The position numbers and the translations under genes were made by a program. Below are positions 1 to 9,432 of a stretch of DNA of 64,000 nucleotides, piece by piece. The notes beneath the pieces are model-generated. The model did not search any database. It was not told where the DNA came from and was given only the letters and a program-made list of their open reading frames with translations. The first letter of the stretch is position 1; each line of letters starts with the position of its first letter. This DNA comes from Novosphingobium decolorationis (GTDB taxonomy: Bacteria > Pseudomonadota > Alphaproteobacteria > Sphingomonadales > Sphingomonadaceae): the NCBI RefSeq assembly GCF_018417475.1, contig NZ_CP054856.1, positions 2,015,001 through 2,079,000 of the forward strand, read 5' to 3'.

Positions 1-1447
1 TGACCCATGCGCAGACTTCCTCACCAAATTTAGCGTCGCTGACGCCAAAGACCTGCACATCGACGATCAACGGGTGGCCAAGCAGGAATTCCTCGAGCTC
101 GCGCGGATAGATATTCTCGCCGCCCCGGATGATCATGTCCTTGATGCGGCCGGTAATGCGAACATAGCCCCGCTCATCCATCACCGCGAGATCGCCCGAG
201 TGCATCCATCCTTCCGCGTCGATGGCATCGTCGGTCTTTTCCGGATCGTTCCAATATCCCTGCATCACCGCATATCCGCGCGAGCAATATTCGCCCTGTT
301 GGTTCACCTGCAATGTCTCGCCGTTCAACCCTACGATCTTTGCTTCGGCATGAGGGTGGACGCGGCCCACCGTCGCCACTCGCTCTGCGACGGGATCGTC
401 TATCGACGTCTGCGTCGTCAGGGGACTGGTTTCGGTCATGCCATAGCCGATAGTCACCTCGCGCATGTTCAACCGATCCATGATCTGCTCCATCATGGCC
501 GCCGGGCAAGGGGCGCCCGCCATGATCCCGGTGCGCAAGGACGAGACGTCGAACTGATCGAGGTCCGGATGGTTGAGGATCGTGATCAGCATGGTCGGCA
601 CTCCGTAAAGCGCCGTACAACGTTCATCTCGCACCGCCTCAAGTGTCATCCGCGCATCATAAGCCTCTCCGGGGTAGATCATCGCAGCCCCGCTCGTCAC
701 GGATGCAAGATTACCCAGGACCATGCCGAAGCAATGATAGAGCGGAACCGGAATGCAGATGCGGTCCTTGACGGTGAGATTGATGGTTTGTCCCGAAAAA
801 TAACCATTGTTGAGAATGTTGCGATGCGTAAGCGTTGCCCCCTTTGGAAAACCCGTCGTGCCGCTGGTGAATTGTATGTTGATGGCATCGTCCGGTCGCA
901 GACTTTCCGATGCCGCGCCCAGCAGCAGGGGATCCGCCGACACGCGCAGTTGCTCCCAAGGAATGAAACCGTCATGTGCCTGCTCACCAAGCGAAATCAC
1001 CAGGCGAAGGTCAGGTAAACTACGCGTCCCGATCTCGCGTAGCATGGCGATGTAGTTACTGCTTTTGAAGGCAGATGCCGTCACCAGCACGCTGCAGCCG
1101 ACCTTTGCGAGCGCATACTCGATTTCGCTGACACGATAGGCAGGATTGATGTTTACCAGGATCGCGCCGATCTTGGCGGTCGCGAATTGAATCACGGTCC
1201 ATTCGGCGCAATTGGGCGCCCAGATGCCGACCCGATCGCCGCGACGCACCCCATGATCGAGCAGTCCGCACGCGACCCGTTCCGCTTCGCGGTTCAGTTC
1301 CTGCCAGCTCCAGCATATATTCTGATGCCGGGAAACCAATGCCAGTTCACTCCCCCAGCGCCGGGCAGCCACCGATAGGGCTTCTCCCAGCGTCATCTCC
1401 AGCAGCGGAACATCAGCCGCGCCTTTCGCAATTGAGAGCACGGTCAC
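1..1447 (-). CDS. Acyl-CoA synthetase (AMP-binding, ANL superfamily), 3' end outside window
   Basis: ATP-dependent ligase that would turn a carboxylic acid into its CoA thioester in the cytoplasm. The 482 visible residues carry the P-loop TSGTTGFPKG (about residue 194), YGMTETSP (about 334), the HSGD motif (about 414) and the hinge GRIKDMIIRGGENIYPRELE; the frame leaves the window at GEEVCAWV, so only the C-terminal cap is missing. The GTG start at 1447 overlaps the TGA of the upstream aldehyde dehydrogenase by 4 bp, which points to translational coupling and fixes the start. Context suggests the last step of alcohol to aldehyde to acid to acyl-CoA. The substrate cannot be read from sequence; medium-chain or aryl-alkyl acids are possible. 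Confidence 0.93.
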   Translation of the reverse strand, partial: MTVLSIAKGAADVPLLEMTLGEALSVAARRWGSELALVSRHQNICWSWQELNREAERVACGLLDHGVRRGDRVGIWAPNCAEWTVIQFATAKIGAILVNINPAYRVSEIEYALAKVGCSVLVTASAFKSSNYIAMLREIGTRSLPDLRLVISLGEQAHDGFIPWEQLRVSADPLLLGAASESLRPDDAINIQFTSGTTGFPKGATLTHRNILNNGYFSGQTINLTVKDRICIPVPLYHCFGMVLGNLASVTSGAAMIYPGEAYDARMTLEAVRDERCTALYGVPTMLITILNHPDLDQFDVSSLRTGIMAGAPCPAAMMEQIMDRLNMREVTIGYGMTETSPLTTQTSIDDPVAERVATVGRVHPHAEAKIVGLNGETLQVNQQGEYCSRGYAVMQGYWNDPEKTDDAIDAEGWMHSGDLAVMDERGYVRITGRIKDMIIRGGENIYPRELEEFLLGHPLIVDVQVFGVSDAKFGEEVCAWV

Positions 1448-2847
1448 CTCTTGATGTTGATCACTTGGAGCTGCGTATATTCGGCGAGGCCCTCGACGGA
1501 CTGCTCGACACCCAGGCCGGAATTTTTGAAGCCGGCCATGGGGATGTGCGGGCCGATCGCGATATGCTGGTTGACCCACATCTGACCGCTTTCGATACGC
1601 TCGGCGATCGCCGCGGCGCGCTCGACATCTTTCGACCAGATGGATCCACCCAGGCCGTATTCGGAGGAATTGACGCAGCGTACCACGTCGTCCACATCCG
1701 AGAAGGCGATGACCGGCAATATGGGTCCGAATTGCTCTTCATCCACGATCGTATGGCCGTCGCTGATATCCCGGACGATGGTCGGTTGGATGAAATAGCC
1801 GGCTCGCTCCATGGCTTCGCCACCGGCGATGATCTTGCCGTCGCGCCGGGCCGCCTCCAGGAATCCCTTCACCTTTTCAAATTGCGCGCGGTTCTGGATC
1901 GGACCGATATTCGTTCCCTGCTTCAGTCCGTCATCGACGACGGCTTCCTGCGCCAGCCTTGCCAATTCGTCGCACATCGCCTCGTAGATCGATTCATGCA
2001 CATAGGCCCGCTTCACCGCCAGGCAGACCTGTCCGCAGTTGAGGAACGCGCCGTTGAAGATCGCCAGCGCCGTCTCACGCACATCGACATCCTCCAGCAC
2101 GATGGCCGGATCGTTGCCGCCCAGCTCGAGCGTGACGCGCTTGAGCGTATCAGCGCTGCTCGCCGCGATCCGCTTGCCGGTGGCGGTCGAACCCGTGAAG
2201 CCAATTTTGGCGACATCCGGATGGGCGGTGAGATGCGGCCCCAGGTCATTATCGTCGGTGATGATGTTGACCACGCCCGCCGGGAAGATGTCTCGGCACA
2301 GCGCGCCTAATGCAAGGGCGGTGACGGGCGTGGTAGGGGCCGGCTTCAAGATGATGCTGTTTCCCGCCAGCACGGCGGGACCGATCTTCCAGCAGGCGAC
2401 GAGCAGCGGGAAGTTCCATGCGATGATCCCGACGACCACGCCTAGCGGCCGATGCTTGACGACGATATGGGCCTGCTCATCGTCCTGTATGACCCGGTCG
2501 GGAAGCTCGAGAGTGGCGTAGTGCCGGAGATATCCTTCCGTCCACGCAACTTCCCCCTGGGCCTCGGCAAAGGGCTTGCCCTGTTCTTGCACCAGCAGGC
2601 GCGCGAGATTGTCGCCATCGGCCGCGATGGCATCGGCAAGCTCGATGAGCTTGGCCTGGCGCTGCGCGAAGGGCGTCTCGGCCCAGCCGGGATAGGCTGC
2701 CTTGGCGGCTTTGATGGCTTCGTCGGCCTGAGCCGCTGAAGCGCGCGGCACGGTCACGAACGCTTCGCCGAGTGCGGGGTTGATGACCTCGAGCGTGCCA
2801 TCGCCCTCCACGAGTTGGCCCCCAATCAGCAACTTATAATCAGACAT
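1444..2847 (-). CDS. NAD(P)+-dependent aldehyde dehydrogenase
   Basis: Soluble aldehyde dehydrogenase, 467 aa, oxidising an aldehyde to the acid. Family hallmarks are visible: the catalytic Glu in LELGG (about residue 241) and the nucleophile in GQVCLAVKR (Cys about 275), plus the cofactor-fold segment GFTGSTATGK. The start MSDYKLLIGG at 2847 is chosen because TGGAGAC lies a few bases upstream; a longer frame opens at 2907 without a ribosome site. It sits between the PQQ alcohol dehydrogenase and the acyl-CoA synthetase (4-bp overlap with the latter), so it most likely oxidises the aldehyde made by the former. Betaine-aldehyde-type paralogues look similar, so substrate is open. Confidence 0.93.
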   Translation of the reverse strand: MSDYKLLIGGQLVEGDGTLEVINPALGEAFVTVPRASAAQADEAIKAAKAAYPGWAETPFAQRQAKLIELADAIAADGDNLARLLVQEQGKPFAEAQGEVAWTEGYLRHYATLELPDRVIQDDEQAHIVVKHRPLGVVVGIIAWNFPLLVACWKIGPAVLAGNSIILKPAPTTPVTALALGALCRDIFPAGVVNIITDDNDLGPHLTAHPDVAKIGFTGSTATGKRIAASSADTLKRVTLELGGNDPAIVLEDVDVRETALAIFNGAFLNCGQVCLAVKRAYVHESIYEAMCDELARLAQEAVVDDGLKQGTNIGPIQNRAQFEKVKGFLEAARRDGKIIAGGEAMERAGYFIQPTIVRDISDGHTIVDEEQFGPILPVIAFSDVDDVVRCVNSSEYGLGGSIWSKDVERAAAIAERIESGQMWVNQHIAIGPHIPMAGFKNSGLGVEQSVEGLAEYTQLQVINIKR

Positions 2848-2969
2848 GCTTGTCTCCAGCCACATACGTGGGAAAATCGAATATGCAGGGCATCCAGAGC
2901 GCCCCATGGTCGCCGGTCTTCAGTCCTGACCGGCGCAAGCGTTTGTCGCCGCCTTTTCACAAAGGATCG

Positions 2970-3005
2970 GATGACCGGCGGCGGGCGCCGAAACCGCCGG
3001 TCATC
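2970..3005 (-). terminator. Hairpin between alcohol and aldehyde dehydrogenase genes
   Basis: Perfect 12-bp arms (GATGACCGGCGG at 2970-2981, complement at 2994-3005) with a 12-nt loop, just after the dehydrogenase stop at 3020. No long U-tract follows, so it may attenuate or stabilise an mRNA end rather than stop transcription fully. Confidence 0.55.
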
Positions 3006-3019
3006 CTCTCTAAGCGAGC

Positions 3020-5188
3020 CTATTTTTTCGGTTTTGCGCTCGCGGCAGGTTGTCCGCGCACAGAATCTGCAGTGCCTTGAATGAACGCCTTGAGCTTCTT
3101 GACGTCCTCTGCGGTAAGCTTGCCCTTGAAATCGGGCATACCCTGCTCGGCCATCGCACCTTCGAAAACGAACGCTTCAAGATTGGCGATCGCCTCGCGG
3201 GGCGCATAACCCAGGTTGGGCAAATTGCCTCCCTTGTCGACGCCAGGAACGCCATGGCAGAACAGACAGTTGCTGACGTAGAGTGCGCCTCCAGGAGCGA
3301 CGTCCTTCTTGTCATAGGGCACGCCCGAGAGCAGTTCCCCCTGCTCATATTTTCCGAACTGCGGCAACGGCGCCTTGCCGCCGATGACGAAGGTGTAGAC
3401 CGTACCAGGCGAACTGCGGTCGGTAGCGCGCTGGGACTCACCGAAAACACCGCCCCAACCCACCGCAATCGAGACATACTGCTTGCCATCGATCTGGTAG
3501 GTGATCGGAGCCGCGATGACGCCACTGCCTACCGGCGACTCCCACATTTTATGGCCGTTGCGCGCATCATAGGCTACGAAATGCCCATCTGCGGTTCCTT
3601 GGAACACCAGATTCCCCGCTGTGGTCAGCGTGCCACCATTCCACGGCGAAACTTGTTCCTGACTCCAGACTTGCTTCTGGCGCACCGGGTCCCATGCGAT
3701 CAGGCGACCGAAGGGTTTGGCCTTCGTCGCCGCGCCTCCCAGCAAACTGCCTGTGTTCCAACCGATGCCGCTCATGGGCTGGCCTGGAATGTTGGAGCGA
3801 TATTTCCATTTCGGATCGTCCGCCAGCGAAAGCGGCACATGCTGCGCGGGAATGAACGCCAGCCCCAAAGCCGGATTGAACGACATGGAATGCCAGTTGT
3901 GCCCGCCAAAAGGACCGGGAATGATCTCATAGGGCGTGGCCGAGCGGACGCCGGGCAATTCGATAGGCCTGCCCGCCTTGTCATAGCCCGAGGCCCAGTT
4001 CACCGGCACGAAATTCTTCGCGGAGATGAATTTGCCGTTTGTCCGATCGATGACGAAGAAGAAGCCGTTCTTGGGCGCATGCAGGATCACTTTGCGCGGC
4101 GCGCCGTCGACCGTCATGTCGGCCAGGATCATATCCTGCGTCGACGTGTAATCCCAGTTGTCCCCCGGCGTCTCCTGATAGTGCCAGACATATTCGCCGG
4201 TATCAGGATTGAGCGCGACGATCGATCCGAGATAGAGATTGTCGCCGCCCTTGGGACTGCGGCGATTGCGCGACCAAGGCGCCCCGTTTCCGACGCCGAT
4301 ATACATGAGATTGAGCTGCGGATCGAACGCCATGCTGTTCCAGACGGTGCCGCCACCGCCCGCCTCCCAATAGCGTCCGCTGGGGTCCCAGGTCTTGGCG
4401 GCGGCTTCCATCGCCTTGTTCTCAAACGGCTTCGATGGATCTCCCGGGACCGTGAACCAGCGCCAGAGCTTCTTGCCCGACGACGCATCATAGGCGGTGA
4501 TATAGCCACGCAACCCCAGCTCCGCGCCACCGTTACCAATGATGACCTTGCCCTTGTACACACGCGGCGCGCCGGTGATGGTGGCTGGCGAGTCCGGCGA
4601 TAGTCTGGTGTCCTCTTCCCACAATTTGGCGCCGGACGCCGCATCAAGCGCGATGAGACGACCATCGAAGGCTCCGACGAAGACTTTTCCCTCATAGACG
4701 GCCACGCCCCGGTTCACGACGTCACAGCACCCCTTGCCGCCCGCGCTGCGCGGCACTTGCGGATCGAACGTCCACAACTGCTTCCCCGTCCGTACATTGA
4801 TTGCATGCACGACGCTCCAGGATGCTGTCACGTACATGATCCCGTCCACAACAAGCGGCGTTGCCTCTACGCCGCGGGTCGAGCCCAGATCATAGGTCCA
4901 GGCCAAACCCAGTCGGGCGACATTGTCAGTGGATATCTGGGACAGCTTGCTGAAGCGCGTTTCCGAATAGTCGAGGCCGTAGCTGGGCCATTCCTCGGAA
5001 GTCGCAGCGTTCTTGACAATAAAGTCACCGTTAATTTTCCCGGCGATTTTCGAGGTATCGACGGGTGCCCGGTTGCTCGCTTCGTTCGACCGCGAGCAAC
5101 CACTCAGTGTCGTACCCAGCAAGAGGAAGCCCGCCCCCACAAGGGCCATTCGCCCCGGCTTTCCCCGCCCGAAAAAGATGATCGACAT
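3020..5188 (-). CDS. PQQ- and haem c-dependent alcohol dehydrogenase (quinohaemoprotein, type II-like)
   Basis: Periplasmic quinohaemoprotein, 722 aa, oxidising an alcohol and passing electrons to cytochrome c. Domain order: hydrophobic leader ending in a lipobox-like LSGC (Cys31), an eight-bladed PQQ propeller (about 60-600) and a C-terminal cytochrome c domain with CLFCH (Cys641, Cys644, His645) and probable axial Met in GMPDF (about 684). The vicinal cysteines in GKGCCD (154-155) are the PQQ-pocket disulphide. The catalytic region reads GDNWDYTSTQ: Asp is present but the second Asp two residues on, typical of lanthanide enzymes, is Thr, so a Ca2+ enzyme is expected. The channel gene ends 25 bp upstream, probably in the same transcript. 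Retention as a lipoprotein is an inference from the lipobox alone. Confidence 0.93.
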   Translation of the reverse strand: MSIIFFGRGKPGRMALVGAGFLLLGTTLSGCSRSNEASNRAPVDTSKIAGKINGDFIVKNAATSEEWPSYGLDYSETRFSKLSQISTDNVARLGLAWTYDLGSTRGVEATPLVVDGIMYVTASWSVVHAINVRTGKQLWTFDPQVPRSAGGKGCCDVVNRGVAVYEGKVFVGAFDGRLIALDAASGAKLWEEDTRLSPDSPATITGAPRVYKGKVIIGNGGAELGLRGYITAYDASSGKKLWRWFTVPGDPSKPFENKAMEAAAKTWDPSGRYWEAGGGGTVWNSMAFDPQLNLMYIGVGNGAPWSRNRRSPKGGDNLYLGSIVALNPDTGEYVWHYQETPGDNWDYTSTQDMILADMTVDGAPRKVILHAPKNGFFFVIDRTNGKFISAKNFVPVNWASGYDKAGRPIELPGVRSATPYEIIPGPFGGHNWHSMSFNPALGLAFIPAQHVPLSLADDPKWKYRSNIPGQPMSGIGWNTGSLLGGAATKAKPFGRLIAWDPVRQKQVWSQEQVSPWNGGTLTTAGNLVFQGTADGHFVAYDARNGHKMWESPVGSGVIAAPITYQIDGKQYVSIAVGWGGVFGESQRATDRSSPGTVYTFVIGGKAPLPQFGKYEQGELLSGVPYDKKDVAPGGALYVSNCLFCHGVPGVDKGGNLPNLGYAPREAIANLEAFVFEGAMAEQGMPDFKGKLTAEDVKKLKAFIQGTADSVRGQPAASAKPKK

Positions 5189-5212
5189 GTCTTTGTTCTT
5201 TCTCTCAAATAC

Positions 5213-6116
5213 TTAGAAGACCTTCAGAAGACGCAAATTGAGGCGGTTCGATTCCCGAAATCCGCTCCTCACCGAAATGTCGCGGCCGTAGGTGGCGAGC
5301 AATTGCACGGTCTTCGCCGGAAACCAGGCCATTCCGACATTGCCCTTCCAATTGCTCGCTTGATCCTGCTGCCTGATGCCATCGATCCTCGTCTCGCCAC
5401 CCGTGACGAACGAGCCGCCGACGCGGAAATCGAGGTTCGGCTTGAGCTGATAACGGGCGAAAGCCTGGAACTGCCCGCTTGCGGATTGCGTCAGACGCGC
5501 GGAAGACGAGCCGAAGTCGTTATTCTTGCCATAGAAGGTCACGTCGCCGACGAGGTCGATCGAGATCTTGGGCGTGACCCCCTTAACGAAGCCGCCCTGG
5601 AGCACGAACTTCCAACGGTTCTCGCCCAGGTTCAGGGGGGCGGGTGCGATCATATGATCCTGTCGGCACATAGACGAATGGCGTGATACCGAAATAGGTA
5701 TTGCTCTTGGGCTTGTTCACCAGCCAAACGGTGGCTGCGAGGATAAGATCGCCGGCCGCGCCGCCGCTTTTACCCAAAGCGTGCGTATCGCCCTTCCCTT
5801 CCAGCTGACCGAGCGGAAGCAGAAACTGCGGGTCGACCGTCAGGCCGGCAATGTCCATATAGTGAACGCCGCGCAGAATGAATACGGTCGAGTCCAATCC
5901 GGGATCACCCGGCTGCTTGTCGCCCTTGGCATAGATGGCGTCGCGCTCGGCAAATTGCGCATAGACAATGGCCAGATTGGATCCCGGCGGCAGTGCGACA
6001 TAGTCGCCGGCATCAACGTCGGTCGCCCATGCCGCCGTGCTGGCCATCGGCGTACACAACGCAACGCCTCCCCACAGGGCCGCCTTCAAAAGCGAACCTT
6101 TATTGAGATTACCCAT
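5213..6116 (-). pseudogene. SphA/phenol-degradation MetA-family outer-membrane channel, split by a frameshift in a C6 tract
   Basis: Family of beta-barrel channels found beside aromatic and solvent catabolic genes. The start MGNLNKGSLLKAALWGG at 6116 opens a signal peptide ending around AWA. The first frame covers the N-terminal half to VPTGSYDRTRP, then runs into unrelated sequence; the second frame carries PLNLGENRWKFVLQGGF to the C-terminal Phe (LLKVF, usual for outer-membrane barrels). Removing one base from the run of six C (six G on the plus strand, 5635-5640) joins them as SYDRTRPLNLGENRW. It is therefore either a recent knockout, a slippery switch or a sequencing error. It would supply the substrate of the alcohol dehydrogenase downstream. 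Confidence 0.82.
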
Positions 6117-6545
6117 TATCCTCTCCCTCCATTATATCATAGTTGGTAACCCCTAAGCACAAAGCGTGCCAAATCGGAGATTGTCCAATCTGCTGGAAAA
6201 TGACCACGGTTGGGGGAACGCGTCTCAGCTAACTGTAACGAAATAGAACAGGTGTATTCGGACACCCGTATCGTCAGGTTTCACCTTGGCAGATGGATCA
6301 AACCGAGAGCTTCGGCATCCAGGCCGATCAAAACAGGATTGCTATCTCTCCTGTCATATTTGCGAGGAGCCATCCGCCGATATTCCGCCCGACAAGCAGC
6401 ACGTCGGACGCGAGCCAAGGCAATTTCGGACTGGCGTGAGCAAATCTTGTTGTTCGGCCAGAGGCTTTCGCAATGGAGATCACGACCACCCACGCGTAGG
6501 CCGTTTCTCGACCCCTTGCCGCAGGTCGAGGAACGGACCTATGGA

Positions 6546-7072
6546 TCAGCAAAATGCGCGGACCATTGCGCTCGTGATGGACCTGGACCCACGGACGTGA
6601 TTATCGATACCTTTTCGTTCGGCATCATCAGCGAAGGCGACGTCGAGCGTTCCCATGGCCACGTTATGGCTTGTCCTACTCGTCGTATCTTCCGTGAGGG
6701 TGATGTTCACCGATGGAAATAGAGCTTTAAACTGACGCAGCACATCACCAAACAACCCGCCGGTGCGCGATGATGTAACTCCGATGCGGACTTGCCCCGC
6801 CTCCCCACTGTCGACAGCAACTGCGTAACGAGCGGCGAGATCTAATTGCTGGGCGCCGGCCATTGCCCGTTCCAAGAAGGCAGCGCCTGCCGTTGTGGGC
6901 GAAACACCAATTCGACTTCGCTTGAACAGGGGAACGCCTAATCGGTGCTCAAGATGCTGAATGCGTCGGCTGAGTGACGATTGGGACAATGCCAGCATCT
7001 CTCTCGCTCATCGAAACTGCCAGTTTCCGCCGCCGCGATCGCGCAGCGCAGATTTCGCAGATCCAAGATCAT
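6546..7072 (-). pseudogene. Decayed LysR-type regulator
   Basis: The N-terminal helix-turn-helix is recognisable in two frames. ATG at 7072 gives MILDLRNLRCAIAAAETGSF, then the frame must shift near 7000 to continue as LALSQSSLSRRIQHLEHRLG. The effector domain starts (GQVRIGVTSSRTGG) but stops at 6546, at about half of the usual 300 residues. Scraps below 6546, for example a WxxxxxxxxPLAEQQDLLTP-like stretch in another frame down to about 6330, look like the rest of the gene after more frameshifts. It probably once controlled the divergent oxidoreductase at 7415 or the channel gene. Confidence 0.7.
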
Positions 7073-7414
7073 ATTCGGCAAACATCACTCCCCCATGCCA
7101 ATATCCGCTTCGGACGGCCGCGTTTTGTGCCGGAGTTTGGCGTTGCCAACACCGTCTCGGTAGTCCCGCGTCCTGAAAACTCCGTCGCCGATAGGGGAAC
7201 ACTGATGACAGCAGCTGCGCACGCTGAGGAAGCACCTAACTCCACCGATGGCGATTGATGTCGGCGGCAGCGCTCCTGATTATGCAACACAGATGCACGT
7301 TCGCCGATGCTACCGGATCGTGATCGGCAGTGCCACATGCAGATAAATTTGCGTTCCGGTCCCAGCAATTCCTACGCAACCGCCTCGGTCCGTCGCGCAT
7401 CGAAAGGAACGACG
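7073..7414. other. Intergenic region between LysR remnant and oxidoreductase
   Basis: About 340 bp without a supported gene. Expected site of the divergent promoters of the LysR-type remnant and the quinone oxidoreductase. GAAAGGAA before 7415 is the ribosome site of the latter. No further structure was seen. Confidence 0.5.
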
Positions 7415-8374
7415 ATGAAAGCGGCTGTCTACGATCATAACGGTCCACCGGAAGTCCTTCGCTACACGGACGTGCCCGACCCCAAAATTCGTTCGCGGGA
7501 TGTCCTGATCCAGGTCGAGGCGATATCCGTTGAGGGCGGAGACCTGATCAACCGTCGCAGTTCGCCGCCGGGGCACCCCGCATATGTCGTCGGCTATGCC
7601 GCAGCGGGCACGGTGGTGGCGATCGGTGACGCGGTCACGGACCGCAAGCCCGGCGACCGAGTTACCTCATGGGGCTTGGATGGATCCCACGCCCAACTCC
7701 GCGCAGTTCCGACAGATCAGACTTGGCTGCTGCCCGCAGGCGCAGGCGTAGCAGAAGCCGCGGCGATCCCGATCGGCTTCGGAACTGCCCATCATTGCCT
7801 GTTCGCGAGAGGGCGGCTCTCAAGCGGAAGCTCCGTCCTCATCCAAGGTGCAGCGGGGGGTGTCGGGGTCGCGGCAGTACAGCTCGCCCGCCAGGCCGGC
7901 GCGACCGTAATCGCCGTCGCTAGCGGTGAGGATCGCGTCCGCAGCGTCATCGAGCTCGGTGCATCGCGTGTAATCGACCATAACGTCGAATCGGTCGTGG
8001 ACGTGGTCCGTGACCTCACCGGCGGCCGAGGCGTTGACCTCATCGTCGATCCGGTAGGTTCCACCTTGGCGACATCCCTCGCCGCGCTCCGCGACGAAGG
8101 AGTCTTGGTGTCCGTGGGCAATGCCGGCGGCGGGGCTCTGACAGTGGATTTTTGGCCAGCGGTGCAGCGAAATCAAACGGTCATCGGCGTATTCATGGGA
8201 ACCGTCCTGTCACGTGCAGCGGTGCGCCAAACCATCGACATGATGCTCGCCGACGTTGCGAAAGGCAGTCTCACCGTGCCAATCGACAGAAGGTTTCCGC
8301 TCGCCGAGGCAGGGGCCGCCCATCGGTATGCCGAGGACAACAAGGTCCTCGGCCGTATCGTGCTGATCCCCTGA
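7415..8374 (+). CDS. Zinc-independent quinone oxidoreductase / medium-chain reductase
   Basis: 319-aa NAD(P)H-dependent medium-chain reductase of the zeta-crystallin/quinone oxidoreductase type. The nucleotide fold is marked by IQGAAGGVGVAAVQLARQAGA, and the N-terminal GroES-like part by AYVVGYAAAGTVVAIG and KPGDRVTSWG. The Cys and His zinc ligands of alcohol dehydrogenases are absent. The start is MKAAVYDHNGPPEVL, preceded by GAAAGGAA; a frame opening 108 bp earlier lacks a ribosome site. It may reduce a quinone or an activated double bond; no substrate can be assigned. It stands alone between the LysR remnant and the convergent SDR. Confidence 0.9.
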   Translation: MKAAVYDHNGPPEVLRYTDVPDPKIRSRDVLIQVEAISVEGGDLINRRSSPPGHPAYVVGYAAAGTVVAIGDAVTDRKPGDRVTSWGLDGSHAQLRAVPTDQTWLLPAGAGVAEAAAIPIGFGTAHHCLFARGRLSSGSSVLIQGAAGGVGVAAVQLARQAGATVIAVASGEDRVRSVIELGASRVIDHNVESVVDVVRDLTGGRGVDLIVDPVGSTLATSLAALRDEGVLVSVGNAGGGALTVDFWPAVQRNQTVIGVFMGTVLSRAAVRQTIDMMLADVAKGSLTVPIDRRFPLAEAGAAHRYAEDNKVLGRIVLIP

Positions 8375-8412
8375 CGCCGATTTCGCGCCCAACCGCTACC
8401 GAGCGCCCGCTG

Positions 8413-9153
8413 TCAGGCGATCGCGCCCGCGTCGGCGGTCAAGGTGGCGCCTGTAATTACACTCGCCGCGGGACTTGATAGAAACACGACCGCATTCGCG
8501 ATTTCACTCGGCTTGGCGAAGCGGCCCAGAGACGTCAAACTCCGTTGGAAATCTGCCGCCGGGCCGTCTGCGGGGTTCGCGTCAGTATCCACAGATCCGG
8601 GCTGCACGAGGTTCACGGTGATGCCCTGCGGCCCGAGTTCACGTGACAACCCGCGAGTGAAGGACGTAAGCGCGGCCTTGGACATCGCATAGGCCGTTAC
8701 GCCCGGAAATGGGACGCGTTCGCCGAGCCCCGACCCAATCGAGATTATGCGCCCCCCAGCGGAGAGATGCGGAATGGCGGCCTTCGCGAATAGCACTGGT
8801 GCTCGCACGTTGACGTCCATCAGCTTCTGATACTCGGCCACATCGAGGTCGGCGATCAGACCGGAATGGCCGATCGCCGCGCTATTGACGAGAATATCAA
8901 GACCACCGAGCGCCGAGACGGCCTCGCTCACGGCGCGCGTGATCGCATCCGGGTCTGCGCTATCGGCCTGTATGGCGACCGCGCGACGTCCGACACCATG
9001 TATAGCTTGAGCGACCTCGTCAGCCTTTTCGGCGGCGTGCTGGTAGGTGAACGCGATGTCCGCGCCGCTTTCGGCCAGCGCCAGCGCGATCGCGGCTCCG
9101 ATGCCTCGCGAAGCTCCCGTAACCAACGCACGTTTTCCATTCAGATCGATCAT
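8413..9153 (-). CDS. Short-chain dehydrogenase/reductase, 3-oxoacyl-ACP-reductase-like
   Basis: 246-aa classical SDR. It shows the cofactor motif TGASRGIG (near residue 12), NSAAIG (NNAG equivalent) and the catalytic set with Ser in IISIGSG and YAMSK. The start MIDLNGKRALVTG at 9153 follows AAAAGGAC; a start 21 bp upstream is also possible. Its promoter region is shared with the divergent AraC-type regulator at 9433, which probably controls it. The substrate is unknown. The annotation as fatty-acid reductase common for such proteins should not be trusted. Confidence 0.9.
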   Translation of the reverse strand: MIDLNGKRALVTGASRGIGAAIALALAESGADIAFTYQHAAEKADEVAQAIHGVGRRAVAIQADSADPDAITRAVSEAVSALGGLDILVNSAAIGHSGLIADLDVAEYQKLMDVNVRAPVLFAKAAIPHLSAGGRIISIGSGLGERVPFPGVTAYAMSKAALTSFTRGLSRELGPQGITVNLVQPGSVDTDANPADGPAADFQRSLTSLGRFAKPSEIANAVVFLSSPAASVITGATLTADAGAIA

Positions 9154-9432
9154 ATATTTGTCCTTTTCTACCATTTTGACGCTGCCGGTGGCGCGAGTCC
9201 GTATGATGCAAGGCGCGAGCAGTGTGCAGCTCAGTCTCAGCTCGTCATGTTGTGTGAAAGCTATCGCCGCCCGTCACGTCCGCCTCGCGCAAGTGCACGA
9301 TTGGCGTCGGCAATTTGGTTCGGAGCCTCGTCATCGCTTCGCATTTCCTTGTCCTTGAGATAGGTCAGCGACAAGGAAACGGCATTCCCGATACTACCTT
9401 ACCCTTGCCTGATCCTACCAAGTGACTAACTA

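Noticed and set aside
1..6116. Polyethylene-glycol degradation (peg) operon of sphingomonads
   Set aside because: Aldehyde dehydrogenase and acyl-CoA ligase fit, but the alcohol dehydrogenase is a PQQ/haem enzyme rather than the FAD PEG dehydrogenase, and the TonB receptor of peg operons is missing.
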